Source of the DNA: an uncultured Eubacteriales bacterium
GTDB lineage: Bacteria; Bacillota; Clostridia; Lachnospirales; Lachnospiraceae
Direction of reading: 5' to 3'
DNA length: 64,000 nt
NCBI GenBank assembly: GCA_900545175.1
Contig: UQYF01000010.1
Coordinates: 12,737 to 76,736, forward strand
Shown here: one piece after another, positions 7,099 through 15,325 of the stretch
Position numbering within the stretch: position 1 is the stretch's first letter
Layout: the number at the start of each line of letters is the position of its first letter
Program-made: the position numbers and the translations under genes
Notes under the pieces: model-generated
Databases searched by the model: none
What the model was told of the DNA's origin: nothing
What the model saw: the letters and a program-made list of their open reading frames with translations, nothing else

Positions 7099-8046
7099 TT
7101 AAAGCTTAAGCTCAAAAGCTTTGTCTCTGTCACAGATGAGCATGCCGTCCTTTATTTCAAGCTGTGCCGCCTGAATACATGCTCTACCGTCATCGGCTGT
7201 AGGTATGTAAGCTTTGTTTAATCTGTTTTCATTGAGAAAATATGGGTGAGTGAAGTAAAAGATGTATGCATTATCGCCTGATACCACGACATCAGCATGA
7301 TTTGCCATGACACCATCGCCTGTACGCTTTCCACCGTCAAAGAGAATGACACCTTGTCTGTTCCAGTGGGAAAAGTCATCTGTCTCATACACTCCAAGAC
7401 CATGCCATTCATCGGTAATCATCCATTTTTTTCCGCCAAATTCAAACACATTAGGACCTTCATGACTGTTAAGGCTAATCTCTTCTCCGACAACCTCCCA
7501 GTTATATAAATCGTCGCTTATTGCACTGTAGGTATGAGAGTCGTGGCACTCATCCTTGTACCACAGCTTGTACTGTCCGTTTCCTATAGGATGAACACAT
7601 GCATCTATGACGCGGTCAGAGGACAGACTTAGTACACTTTCAAAATGCCAGTTCCACAAATCGTCAGCAGTATAATGTATGATATGTCTTGACCAGTTCC
7701 AGTCGGTCGGAACGCCTGTAATATATGAGACATACATGTGATATTCGCCCTCAGCGAATATGATTTCAGGTGCCCAGAACGTGTTATGTCCGGGTTCAAA
7801 ATCAAGTCCCGGAAGTGTTCCGCGGTACAGCCATCTGCTGCCATCATCGGATGATGCGACACCTATAGCGGTTCCGTGGATATGTGAGACACCTATAGCG
7901 TTAATGCTGCTTCTTCTCTGTGTATATAACATCCACCATTTTTTTTCTTTGTTATTCCAGATAACTACCGGGTCTGTAGGTGCATCGTAAATCGGGTCGC
8001 GAAAAAGCGGTGCGTTTACGATATTAACCTTCTTGCTTTCCTCCAT
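7099..8046 (-). CDS. Five-bladed beta-propeller glycoside hydrolase (GH43/GH32-like)
   Basis: A cytoplasmic glycosidase-like protein of 315 residues from the ATG at 8046, chosen because GGAG lies 6 bases upstream; the frame stays open to 8151. Motifs typical of the GH43/GH32 propeller fold are visible: APTDPVV near the N-terminus (candidate catalytic Asp), FWAPEI in the second blade and a conserved Glu in SHEGPNVFEF. Exact family and substrate cannot be fixed by eye; arabinosides, xylosides and fructosides are all possible. It is divergent from the GH32 gene at 8777, with 730 bp of repeat-rich spacer between, which suggests a shared sugar context. Confidence 0.75.
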   Translation of the reverse strand: MEESKKVNIVNAPLFRDPIYDAPTDPVVIWNNKEKKWWMLYTQRRSSINAIGVSHIHGTAIGVASSDDGSRWLYRGTLPGLDFEPGHNTFWAPEIIFAEGEYHMYVSYITGVPTDWNWSRHIIHYTADDLWNWHFESVLSLSSDRVIDACVHPIGNGQYKLWYKDECHDSHTYSAISDDLYNWEVVGEEISLNSHEGPNVFEFGGKKWMITDEWHGLGVYETDDFSHWNRQGVILFDGGKRTGDGVMANHADVVVSGDNAYIFYFTHPYFLNENRLNKAYIPTADDGRACIQAAQLEIKDGMLICDRDKAFELKL

Positions 8047-8303
8047 AATATTCTCCATTCCGCAGGCACTTTTCTGATGCGGGAGAAATCTCAGGCAAAA
8101 TACCGGATTCTGCTCTGCGATAAAGACTACTTTGTGGCGCCTGCGGCACAAATAGCCGTGTGAAAAATAATCGCATCAGCATTATTATTCACACTATTAC
8201 CTCACCGTATATATTGTTGTAATTTGTAGACTTATGCACTCAGGCATGTACAATAAAATGTTTTGCCGCTTGCTTAATGCAGGCTTTAATTATATGATTA
8301 TAT

Positions 8304-8346
8304 GGTATCAGGGGCAAAATGCCTTTTGCCCTTCATTTGATGATAT
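8304..8346 (+). repeat. Dispersed hairpin repeat (AGGGGCAAAA family)
   Basis: TATCA-GGGGCAAAA...TTTTGCCC...TGATA forms a hairpin directly after a TATAAT-like TATATG. Related copies at 46147-46213 and 61122-61163 are in the same orientation, also upstream of a + strand gene. Confidence 0.6.
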
Positions 8347-8481
8347 AAGAGTAAAAGAAATCATATATAAAATTATTCATGGCTGAGTGACATATAAATT
8401 ATTATATGTTAATATTCAAAAGTAAGCAACATTTTAGGCAGTCTATTTTTGTATGAAATATAAATGACAAGAAAATTTATC

Positions 8482-8508
8482 TGAGCAGGAAGTGAAAGCG
8501 GAGATGCT
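8482..8508 (+). repeat. Partial copy of the AGGAAGCGAAAGCGGATT repeat
   Basis: GAGCAGGAAGTGAAAGCGGA matches the 40-bp interspersed repeat seen more fully at 10997-11040 and 33825-33872. It lies a few bases from the left end of the element at 8514-8692. Confidence 0.5.
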
Positions 8509-8513
8509 ATGTA

Positions 8514-8692
8514 GGATTCGGGTGTCAGAACATGCTCTGTGAACTTAAATGTGTATAACAAGTTATGTTTATGCATATCTCGACTTTTGGGAGAAGCTTA
8601 GAACACCTTGCTTCGTACAACGGGGAGATATGCATAAATATAACTCGTTATACACTCATAGTCTAAACTGGCATGTTTTGACACTCGAATCC
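8514..8692. mobile_element. Inverted-repeat element, family 2, full copy
   Basis: A 179-bp non-coding element with 22-bp terminal inverted repeats (8514-8535 and 8671-8692; GGATTCGGGTGTC...AACATGC), and nearly its whole length is self-complementary through GTGTATAAC and ATGCATATCTC segments. Related or truncated copies occur at 25723-25789, 41958-42055 and 63888-64000. No clear target duplication is visible. It could fold into one long hairpin if transcribed. Confidence 0.75.
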
Positions 8693-8776
8693 ATATAGGC
8701 ATATAATTATATAAGCTTTCATGATTTAGAATGTGGCTGCATTGATTTAAAAAAATATATGGGAGGGCATGATTAT

Positions 8777-10087
8777 ATGGAAAATATTTTACATCTAAAG
8801 GCACCGGGAGATTGGATTAATGACCCGAACGGATTTGTTTATTATAAGGGAAAATACCACTTATTTTATCAGTATTTTCCGTGTGCTCCTGTGTGGGGAA
8901 CGATGCATTGGGGACATGCGGTGAGTGATGATTTGGTTCACTGGAGGCATCTTGGAATTGCACTTTTTCCTACGAAGAGCTATGACCGTAACGGAATTTT
9001 TTCAGGTAGTGCACTTGAGATTGACGGAAGGATGATGCTGTATTATACGGCTGTCAGATACTTAGAGGAAAATAAGGAGAATGTACATAATATTGTTGAC
9101 GGTCTTTGTCAGCAGAGTCAGGCATTGATAAGCTCTGAGGATGGTTTTACTTTTGATAATTTTAATGGAAAGAGACAGATTATTCCGCCTGTGACAGATT
9201 TAAAAATAGGTCATCCGTATGAATGTCGTGACCCTAAGGTCTGGAAGGAGGATGAACGCTATTTTATGTGCCTTGCGAGTACGAGAAATAAGGAGAAGGG
9301 TGCACTCTTAATATATACAAGTGCTGACGGAGAGAACTGGACTTATCTTAACAGGCTTGAGGATGAGCAGTTCGGAACAATTCTGGAGTGCCCGGACGTA
9401 TTTGAGATAGATGGACAGCATATTCTTATCGCTTCTCCGATAGGCATTCTGAAAGGAACGCAGTATCCTGAAAATCAGAGCACGATGCAGAAGCTTGCGT
9501 TTGATGCGCATGATGGAAGCATGGCGCTTGAGAGCGGACCATGCTTTTTGGACTATGGAATGGATTTGTATGCGCCTCAGAGCTGTATTGATGAGAATGG
9601 ACGCAGATGTGTCATTGCATGGGTGCGCATGCCGATACCGCAGGCGGCAGAAGACAACGAGGCAGCGGATGGGCGTTCCTGGAGCGGGATGATGTGTATT
9701 CCGCGCATAGTGACGCTGCGAAACGGAAGGATTTTTACGTCGGTTCATCCAAATGTCAGGGAATATTTTTCTGAATGTGAGTGTGATTTGAAGGATGGAT
9801 ATACTGAGTGGCGAAAAGATGGAAGATGCCGAATCGAGGCGGAGCTGGCAGAGGGTCAGGATATAGAGATAGCAGGTGTAAAAATTAAGCTCAGAGAGGG
9901 GTGCGTGTGCACTGACAGGACAAAACGTGTGCCGGAGCAGGTTTCACTGCATGCAGAATGCACAACTCCTTATGTCGGAGAAAAATGCCGGCTTGAGATA
10001 TATGTCGAGAAAAATCTCATAGAGATTTTTGTAAATGACGGCGAGTATGTAATAAGCAATGTGCTTTATCCGGTTCTACGGAGGTGA
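8777..10087 (+). CDS. GH32 sucrose-6-phosphate hydrolase / fructanase
   Basis: A 436-residue GH32 enzyme from the ATG at 8777, which follows GGGAGGG; the frame opens earlier at 8759. The three catalytic motifs are present: WINDPNG with nucleophile Asp16, ECRDPK near 155 (transition-state Asp), and LECPDVF near 207 (acid-base Glu). The C-terminal beta-sandwich ends in the typical LIEIFVNDG motif. No signal peptide, so it cuts imported sucrose-6-phosphate, sucrose or short fructans. No transporter or fructokinase is adjacent. A LysR gene follows after 2 bases and probably regulates it. Confidence 0.93.
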   Translation: MENILHLKAPGDWINDPNGFVYYKGKYHLFYQYFPCAPVWGTMHWGHAVSDDLVHWRHLGIALFPTKSYDRNGIFSGSALEIDGRMMLYYTAVRYLEENKENVHNIVDGLCQQSQALISSEDGFTFDNFNGKRQIIPPVTDLKIGHPYECRDPKVWKEDERYFMCLASTRNKEKGALLIYTSADGENWTYLNRLEDEQFGTILECPDVFEIDGQHILIASPIGILKGTQYPENQSTMQKLAFDAHDGSMALESGPCFLDYGMDLYAPQSCIDENGRRCVIAWVRMPIPQAAEDNEAADGRSWSGMMCIPRIVTLRNGRIFTSVHPNVREYFSECECDLKDGYTEWRKDGRCRIEAELAEGQDIEIAGVKIKLREGCVCTDRTKRVPEQVSLHAECTTPYVGEKCRLEIYVEKNLIEIFVNDGEYVISNVLYPVLRR

Positions 10088-10089
10088 AA

Positions 10090-10986
10090 ATGACACTACA
10101 GCAGTTAAAGTACGTAGTTATGGTTGCGGAATGCAGGAACATAACGGAAGCGGCGGACAGGCTTTTTATAGCACAGCCGAGCCTTACGGCGGCGATTCAG
10201 AGCGTTGAAAAGGAAATGGGCATAACGGCGTTTGTAAGGACGAACAAGGGTGTTGAGCTCACAAGAGACGGCGAAGCACTGTTATCATATGCGAGACAGA
10301 TATTGGAACAGATGGATGTGATGACGGAGCATTTTAAGGGCGAGAGACACTTAAAGCCGCATTTTTCGGTATCATGCCAGCATTATTCGTTTGCGGTGAA
10401 TGCCTTTGTTGACGTGATAAGGGAGTATGATGCGGACACATACAGTTTCACGCTGCGGGAGACGCAGACTTACGAGATTATAGATGATGTGTCTGTCGGA
10501 AGAAGTGAGCTTGGAATACTATATCTTAGTGAGCAGAACGAGGCAGTGTTAAGCAAGCTTATTGCAAAGAGTGATTTGAAATTTCAGGAGCTTTTTGAGG
10601 CGAAGCCGCATGTATTTATATCGAACAGGCATCCGCTTGCCGGCAAAAAAATGCTGACGGTTCAGGATCTGCTTCCGTATCCGTATCTTGTGTTTGAGCA
10701 GGGACAACATAATTCATTCTATTTTTCGGAGGAATTTTTAAATATGCTTGAACTTCCGAAGAATATCATGGTCCGCGACAGGGCTACGCTTTTTAATCTT
10801 CTTATAGGTCTTAACGGCTTTACTGTGTGCTCAGGCGTGCTTGATGCCGAGTTAAATGGCGAAAATATCATTGCAAAGCCGTTAGACTCAGACTGCACGA
10901 TGAGAATTGGAATTGTTACAAGGAAGGATGCATCTCCAAGCAGATATGGATTGTCATATATGGAGGCACTTAAGAGGCATATATGA
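10090..10986 (+). CDS. LysR-family regulator coupled to GH32
   Basis: A 298-residue LysR regulator with N-terminal helix-turn-helix (TLQQLKYVVMVAECRNITEAADRLFIAQPSLTAAIQ) and a substrate-binding-like effector domain. The start is the ATG at 10090, preceded by CGGAGG; the GTG at 10084 overlaps that ribosome site. It sits 2 bases after the GH32 stop, so the pair is co-transcribed. A LysR regulator tied to a GH32 gene is less common than LacI or antiterminator control. Effector unknown. Confidence 0.92.
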   Translation: MTLQQLKYVVMVAECRNITEAADRLFIAQPSLTAAIQSVEKEMGITAFVRTNKGVELTRDGEALLSYARQILEQMDVMTEHFKGERHLKPHFSVSCQHYSFAVNAFVDVIREYDADTYSFTLRETQTYEIIDDVSVGRSELGILYLSEQNEAVLSKLIAKSDLKFQELFEAKPHVFISNRHPLAGKKMLTVQDLLPYPYLVFEQGQHNSFYFSEEFLNMLELPKNIMVRDRATLFNLLIGLNGFTVCSGVLDAELNGENIIAKPLDSDCTMRIGIVTRKDASPSRYGLSYMEALKRHI

Positions 10987-10996
10987 TGCATTGATT

Positions 10997-11040
10997 TATA
11001 TGAACAGGAAGCGAAAGCGGATTTCGTATATCATTGACAT
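10997..11040 (+). repeat. 40-bp interspersed repeat copy
   Basis: TATATGAACAGGAAGCGAAA followed by GCGGATTTCGTATATCATTG. It starts 11 bases after the LysR stop codon. Similar copies follow genes at 21791-21823, 33825-33872 and 52388-52418. Confidence 0.65.
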
Positions 11041-11216
11041 GGGATACAATAGTTTTAAACTATGGAGAAATGATATCACGATATATTTTACTATTTGTTG
11101 TGTGGCTGATATATTGATTTCATAGCAGGCAGGTGCTGCAGATTCACTTAAAAAGCTTGAAAGATGGTGGGATTTGGCATGGATTCCACATATAAATATA
11201 TCAGGAGGAAAACATT

Positions 11217-12332
11217 ATGAGCAGAAATATACCATTCAGATATGATTTTGTGGGGAGCTTTTTGCGTCCGGAGAAATTAAAGGAAGCAAGAGCCGCATTT
11301 GGAAGAGGAGAGATTGATAAGGCGCAGCTTACACGTGTTGAGGATGAGTGCATCACGCAGCTGATTGAAAAGCAGAAGGAAGCAGGGTATCATGTGATAA
11401 CTGATGGAGAGTTCAGACGTGCTACATGGCATCTCGATTTTATGTGGGCATTTGACGGAGTAGGACATTCTAAGACGCAGACAGGACTTCCTTTTCACGG
11501 TGAGCAGGCAATGATTGATGATACTTATCTGACAGGAAAGGTCAGTGTGAGCGGTGTCCATCCATTTGTCGAGCATTTTAAATTCGTGAAGCAGTTCGAG
11601 GATGAGAATACTGTCGCAAAGCAGACGATACCGGCTCCGGCACAGTTCCTTGAACAGATGATTCTGCCTTTTGCGGCTGAGAATACGGCTAAGTATTATT
11701 CTGACAATGAGGAGCTTGTTAATGATATCGCAGCAGGCTACAGAAAGGTAATTGCAGATTTATATGAGGCAGGCTGCAGAAATCTTCAGCTTGATGACTG
11801 CTCATGGGGAATGTTGGTTGACCCGATGGCGAAGCTGTTCTTTGACACGGATGACGAAGGACTTTTGAAGGTTCAGGAGCTCTTTGTAAGAATAAACAAT
11901 CTCGCAATAGAGGGTGTTCCTTGTGACATGACTGTTGCCACACATGTATGCCGCGGCAATTTCCACTCTACATATGCGAGCAGCGGAGCTTATAATGATG
12001 TAGCGAAGGTGCTTTTCGAGCAGGAGAATGTAGACGCTTATTATCTTGAGTTTGATGATGAGAGAAGCGGTGGCTTTGAGCCGCTTTCTCATGTAAACGG
12101 CGACAAGAAGGTTGTGTTAGGGCTTATCACAACCAAGAAGCCGGAGCTTGAAGATAAGCAGGCGGTGACAGCAAGAATACATGAGGCTGCAAAATATATA
12201 CCTCTTGACAGGCTGTGCTTAAGCCCTCAGTGCGGCTTTGCATCCTGCGAGATTGGAAATAAGCTCACGAAAGAGCAGCAGTGGGCGAAGCTGGCGCTTG
12301 TGAAGGAGATTGCGCAAGAGGTTTGGAAATAA
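11217..12332 (+). CDS. MetE-like cobalamin-independent methionine synthase family protein (YxjG/YxjH type)
   Basis: A 371-residue protein of the UROD/MetE-like fold matching the short, C-terminal-domain-only MetE homologues (YxjG/YxjH in Bacillus). It carries FVGSFLRP at the start and zinc-site residues expected in H-x-C (THVCRGN near 242-248), Glu (LEFDDERSG) and a late Cys (SPQCGFAS). It would methylate homocysteine or a related thiol with a one-carbon donor not known for this subfamily. AGGAGG precedes the ATG. It is monocistronic; no S-box or T-box was recognised in the 230-base leader, which carries a copy of the interspersed repeat. Confidence 0.85.
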   Translation: MSRNIPFRYDFVGSFLRPEKLKEARAAFGRGEIDKAQLTRVEDECITQLIEKQKEAGYHVITDGEFRRATWHLDFMWAFDGVGHSKTQTGLPFHGEQAMIDDTYLTGKVSVSGVHPFVEHFKFVKQFEDENTVAKQTIPAPAQFLEQMILPFAAENTAKYYSDNEELVNDIAAGYRKVIADLYEAGCRNLQLDDCSWGMLVDPMAKLFFDTDDEGLLKVQELFVRINNLAIEGVPCDMTVATHVCRGNFHSTYASSGAYNDVAKVLFEQENVDAYYLEFDDERSGGFEPLSHVNGDKKVVLGLITTKKPELEDKQAVTARIHEAAKYIPLDRLCLSPQCGFASCEIGNKLTKEQQWAKLALVKEIAQEVWK

Positions 12333-12355
12333 TTTAATAGATATTTAAGAAAGTT

Positions 12356-12414
12356 AAGGCTTTGTAAACGATATATGTACGAACTGTCTGTGCATATTGA
12401 ATTTACAGAGCCTT
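12356..12414 (+). terminator. Hairpin after the MetE-like gene
   Basis: Arms AAGGCTTTGTAAA (12356-12368) and TTTACAGAGCCTT (12402-12414) pair with one G-T. The loop is long (33 bases) and the T-tract short, so efficiency is uncertain. Confidence 0.5.
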
Positions 12415-12586
12415 TGGCATTTTGTAAAGTAGTTTTGCTTCTTGCTAATGCAGTGTAAAAAAGATACAATATAGATGTTTGAAGCCGGCTTAATAGGCAG
12501 TCTGTGTAAGCCGGAAATAGTAAGAGTGTAAGCAATAAAAGTATACAAAATAAGTATAGATAATTTATAAGAATTGGAGAAAACAT

Positions 12587-14422
12587 TTGAACGCACACGA
12601 CACATTAAAACACTACTTTGGTTATGACTCCTTCCGTGAAGGACAGAAGAAAATAATAGATTCAATAATGGCGGGAAGGGATGTCCTGGCAATTATGCCG
12701 ACAGGAGCCGGAAAGTCGATATGCTATCAGGTTCCGGCACTTATGCTGTCTGGGATAACAATAGTTGTGTCGCCGCTTATATCGCTTATGCAGGATCAGG
12801 TCAAAGCACTCAATGAAGCAGGCATACATGCGGCATATATCAATTCATCTCTAACAGAAGGTCAGATAAATAAGGCACTTTCACTTGCGGCAGGAGGCCG
12901 GTATAAAATCATATATGTCGCTCCGGAGAGGCTTGAGACATATGGCTTTCTTGAATTTTCAAGGCAGGCGGACATATCAATGGTGACAGTCGATGAGGCA
13001 CACTGTATATCGCAGTGGGGACAGGATTTCAGACCAAGCTACCTAAAGATTGTCGATTTTGTTGACGGACTTGATAAAAGACCGATTGTGAGCGCTTTTA
13101 CGGCGACAGCGACAGAGGAAGTCAAGAATGATATACTGTGCATCTTAAAGCTTAATAATCCGGATGTCACTGTTACAGGCTTTGACAGGGAAAATCTCTA
13201 CTACAGTGTCGAGCATGTACACAAAAAAGATGATTTTGTGGTGGATTATGTGGAAAAGCATCCGAATGACAGTGGAATAATATACTGCTCAACAAGGAAG
13301 AATGTGGATAAAGTTTTCGAAATTTTATTTAAGAAAGGCGTAGCTGTGACAAAGTATCATGCCGGGCTTGACACAGGGACGCGCAAAGATAATCAGGATG
13401 ATTTCATATATGACAGAACGCCTGTGATTGTGGCAACCAACGCCTTTGGCATGGGAATTGATAAGTCTAATGTAAGATATGTGATACATTATAATATGCC
13501 GCAGAGCATGGAAAACTATTATCAGGAGGCAGGACGCGCAGGGCGTGACGGCGAGAATTCACAGTGTATACTCCTGTTTTCAGCGCAGGATATCATGATA
13601 AATAAGTTCCTTTTGGATAACAAGGATTTTTCGGGACTTGATGAGGAGGATGCGCTTCTTGTAAGACAGCATGATATGCAAAGACTTAAAGCTATGGAGG
13701 GCTATTGCAGGACGACAGGCTGTCTAAGAAATTACATACTGAATTATTTTGGCGAGAAGGTTGGAAAGCCCTGTGACAACTGTGGAAACTGCCACAGAGA
13801 GTACACGCAGACGGACATGACGATGCAGGCAAGAAAGGTTGTCGAGTGTGTGAAGGAGATGCGCGGAAGATATGGTCTTGTGATTGTCGTAGGAACTCTT
13901 ATGGGAGCGGACAGGGCAAGACTGAAGGAAATCGGTGCCGACAATTATAAATCTTATGGTGCATTAAACGACTGCAGCGAAGCGACAATAAGAAGCCTTA
14001 TAAGCCAGCTTATTGAGGAAGGGTATCTCTGCCAGACAGATGACCGGTACAGTGTTTTAAAGCTTGGGGATGTAAGTGCACTTGAAAATGAAGACACGCA
14101 TGTTGTGCTGCGGACATATGAGTCGAAGCAGCCGGTTAGAACTGACAAGCCTAAAAAGCCGGCAAGACAGAAAGCAAGAAGCACTGATGCGCTCACAGCA
14201 GCGGGGTATAAGCTGTTTGAGCAGCTTCGCAAGCTGCGGCTTGAGCTTGCCAAGGAGGAGGCTGTTCCGCCATATATTATTTTCAGCGATAAGACGCTCA
14301 TTGACATGTGTGTCAAGCTTCCTAAGAATGAATATGATATGCTTAATGTGTCGGGAGTCGGAGAGAATAAGTTTAAAAAGTATGGGGCAAGGTTTCTTGA
14401 AGTTATAAATAGTTTTCAATAA
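12587..14422 (+). CDS. recQ: ATP-dependent DNA helicase RecQ
   Basis: A 611-residue 3'-5' helicase of typical length. Helicase domain 1 carries Walker A MPTGAGKS (Lys43) and the DEAH box (VDEAHCISQWGQDFRPSY, including the RecQ aromatic-rich loop). Domain 2 ends with the QEAGRAGRDG motif VI. The zinc site follows (CRTTGC...CDNCGNC), then a winged helix and a C-terminal HRDC domain in the last ~80 residues. A TTG start is used, with GGAG 7 bases upstream and no nearby ATG in frame. It acts in replication-fork repair and recombination. Monocistronic. Confidence 0.96.
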   Translation: MNAHDTLKHYFGYDSFREGQKKIIDSIMAGRDVLAIMPTGAGKSICYQVPALMLSGITIVVSPLISLMQDQVKALNEAGIHAAYINSSLTEGQINKALSLAAGGRYKIIYVAPERLETYGFLEFSRQADISMVTVDEAHCISQWGQDFRPSYLKIVDFVDGLDKRPIVSAFTATATEEVKNDILCILKLNNPDVTVTGFDRENLYYSVEHVHKKDDFVVDYVEKHPNDSGIIYCSTRKNVDKVFEILFKKGVAVTKYHAGLDTGTRKDNQDDFIYDRTPVIVATNAFGMGIDKSNVRYVIHYNMPQSMENYYQEAGRAGRDGENSQCILLFSAQDIMINKFLLDNKDFSGLDEEDALLVRQHDMQRLKAMEGYCRTTGCLRNYILNYFGEKVGKPCDNCGNCHREYTQTDMTMQARKVVECVKEMRGRYGLVIVVGTLMGADRARLKEIGADNYKSYGALNDCSEATIRSLISQLIEEGYLCQTDDRYSVLKLGDVSALENEDTHVVLRTYESKQPVRTDKPKKPARQKARSTDALTAAGYKLFEQLRKLRLELAKEEAVPPYIIFSDKTLIDMCVKLPKNEYDMLNVSGVGENKFKKYGARFLEVINSFQ

Positions 14423-14436
14423 TTCTGAAAACACAA

Positions 14437-15207
14437 TCAGACAATATCCTCTTTTTGAAACTTCTTTCGGTATTCTCTCGGAGAGAGTTTCACGGTATTT
14501 TTAAATATGTGTGAGAAGCTGTGGGTGTCGCTGTAACCGAGCTGCTCACTTATGGCTGCTATCGGCGTGTCAGTATATTCTAAAATATGCTTGGCACGCT
14601 TTATCATTTCAGCCTTGAGATGTTTTTTCAGCGATTCGCCGGTCTGAGTTGTGAAGCAGTGTGTGAGGTATTTTTCATTGTACTTAAAATGTGAAGCGAT
14701 AGAGGACACTTTAAGTTCCTCGCAGGGTGCAAACTGTATATATGACAGGATGCGCTTGCAAAGCTCTGCTGTATTTCCGGCGGAGATATTTTTGTCGCCC
14801 TTTTGGATTTCGAGCAGGATAATCGCCATTAGGTGGTTGGAAATTTCCTTTGTCAGATTTTCATCCGACAACAGGGCATAATACTTTTCTATGATATCAA
14901 TGTTCTTGCAGCTTCCAAGACATGGAAAACCGCTCATGCATGAATCATCGGCAAACCAGTGAAAATAATAGAAGGTGCATTCGCATGGCTTCCATCCATG
15001 CTGGTTCTTACATGGCGCTGTTATGACATATTCACCTGTTTTGACAGTGTAATCGTTGTTGTCATCGGATATGTAGAGAGTTCCCTTTGTCACATAGAAC
15101 AGCTCGTAGCTTGTGATACTGCGGCTAATGTGAAGCCATGTGCTGTCGGGTGCCGTAAAGGTTCCGTGCATTGTAAATTCGATATTGGTGTTCAAGTTAA
15201 AGTTCAT
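14437..15207 (-). CDS. AraC-family regulator with cupin sensor
   Basis: A 256-residue regulator: N-terminal cupin-like sugar-sensing domain (about 1-125) and C-terminal double helix-turn-helix ending SHIFKNTVKLSPREYRKKF. It is divergent from the predicted glycosidase at 15326 with about 120 bp between start codons, the usual layout for an activator of a sugar gene. It converges with recQ. Ligand unknown. Confidence 0.92.
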   Translation of the reverse strand: MNFNLNTNIEFTMHGTFTAPDSTWLHISRSITSYELFYVTKGTLYISDDNNDYTVKTGEYVITAPCKNQHGWKPCECTFYYFHWFADDSCMSGFPCLGSCKNIDIIEKYYALLSDENLTKEISNHLMAIILLEIQKGDKNISAGNTAELCKRILSYIQFAPCEELKVSSIASHFKYNEKYLTHCFTTQTGESLKKHLKAEMIKRAKHILEYTDTPIAAISEQLGYSDTHSFSHIFKNTVKLSPREYRKKFQKEDIV

Positions 15208-15325
15208 GGTAATATCTAACCTTTTTTCACTTTTTGCTGTAATTTTTTCATTTACATATTTATATATAGAGTATAAGCTAGTTTTAGTTACAGGTCAATA
15301 AATGTATATGGAGGACGACATTGCA

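Noticed and set aside
12587..14434. Long - strand frames inside recQ and other large genes
   Set aside because: They lie wholly inside well-supported genes on the other strand and carry no family motifs.
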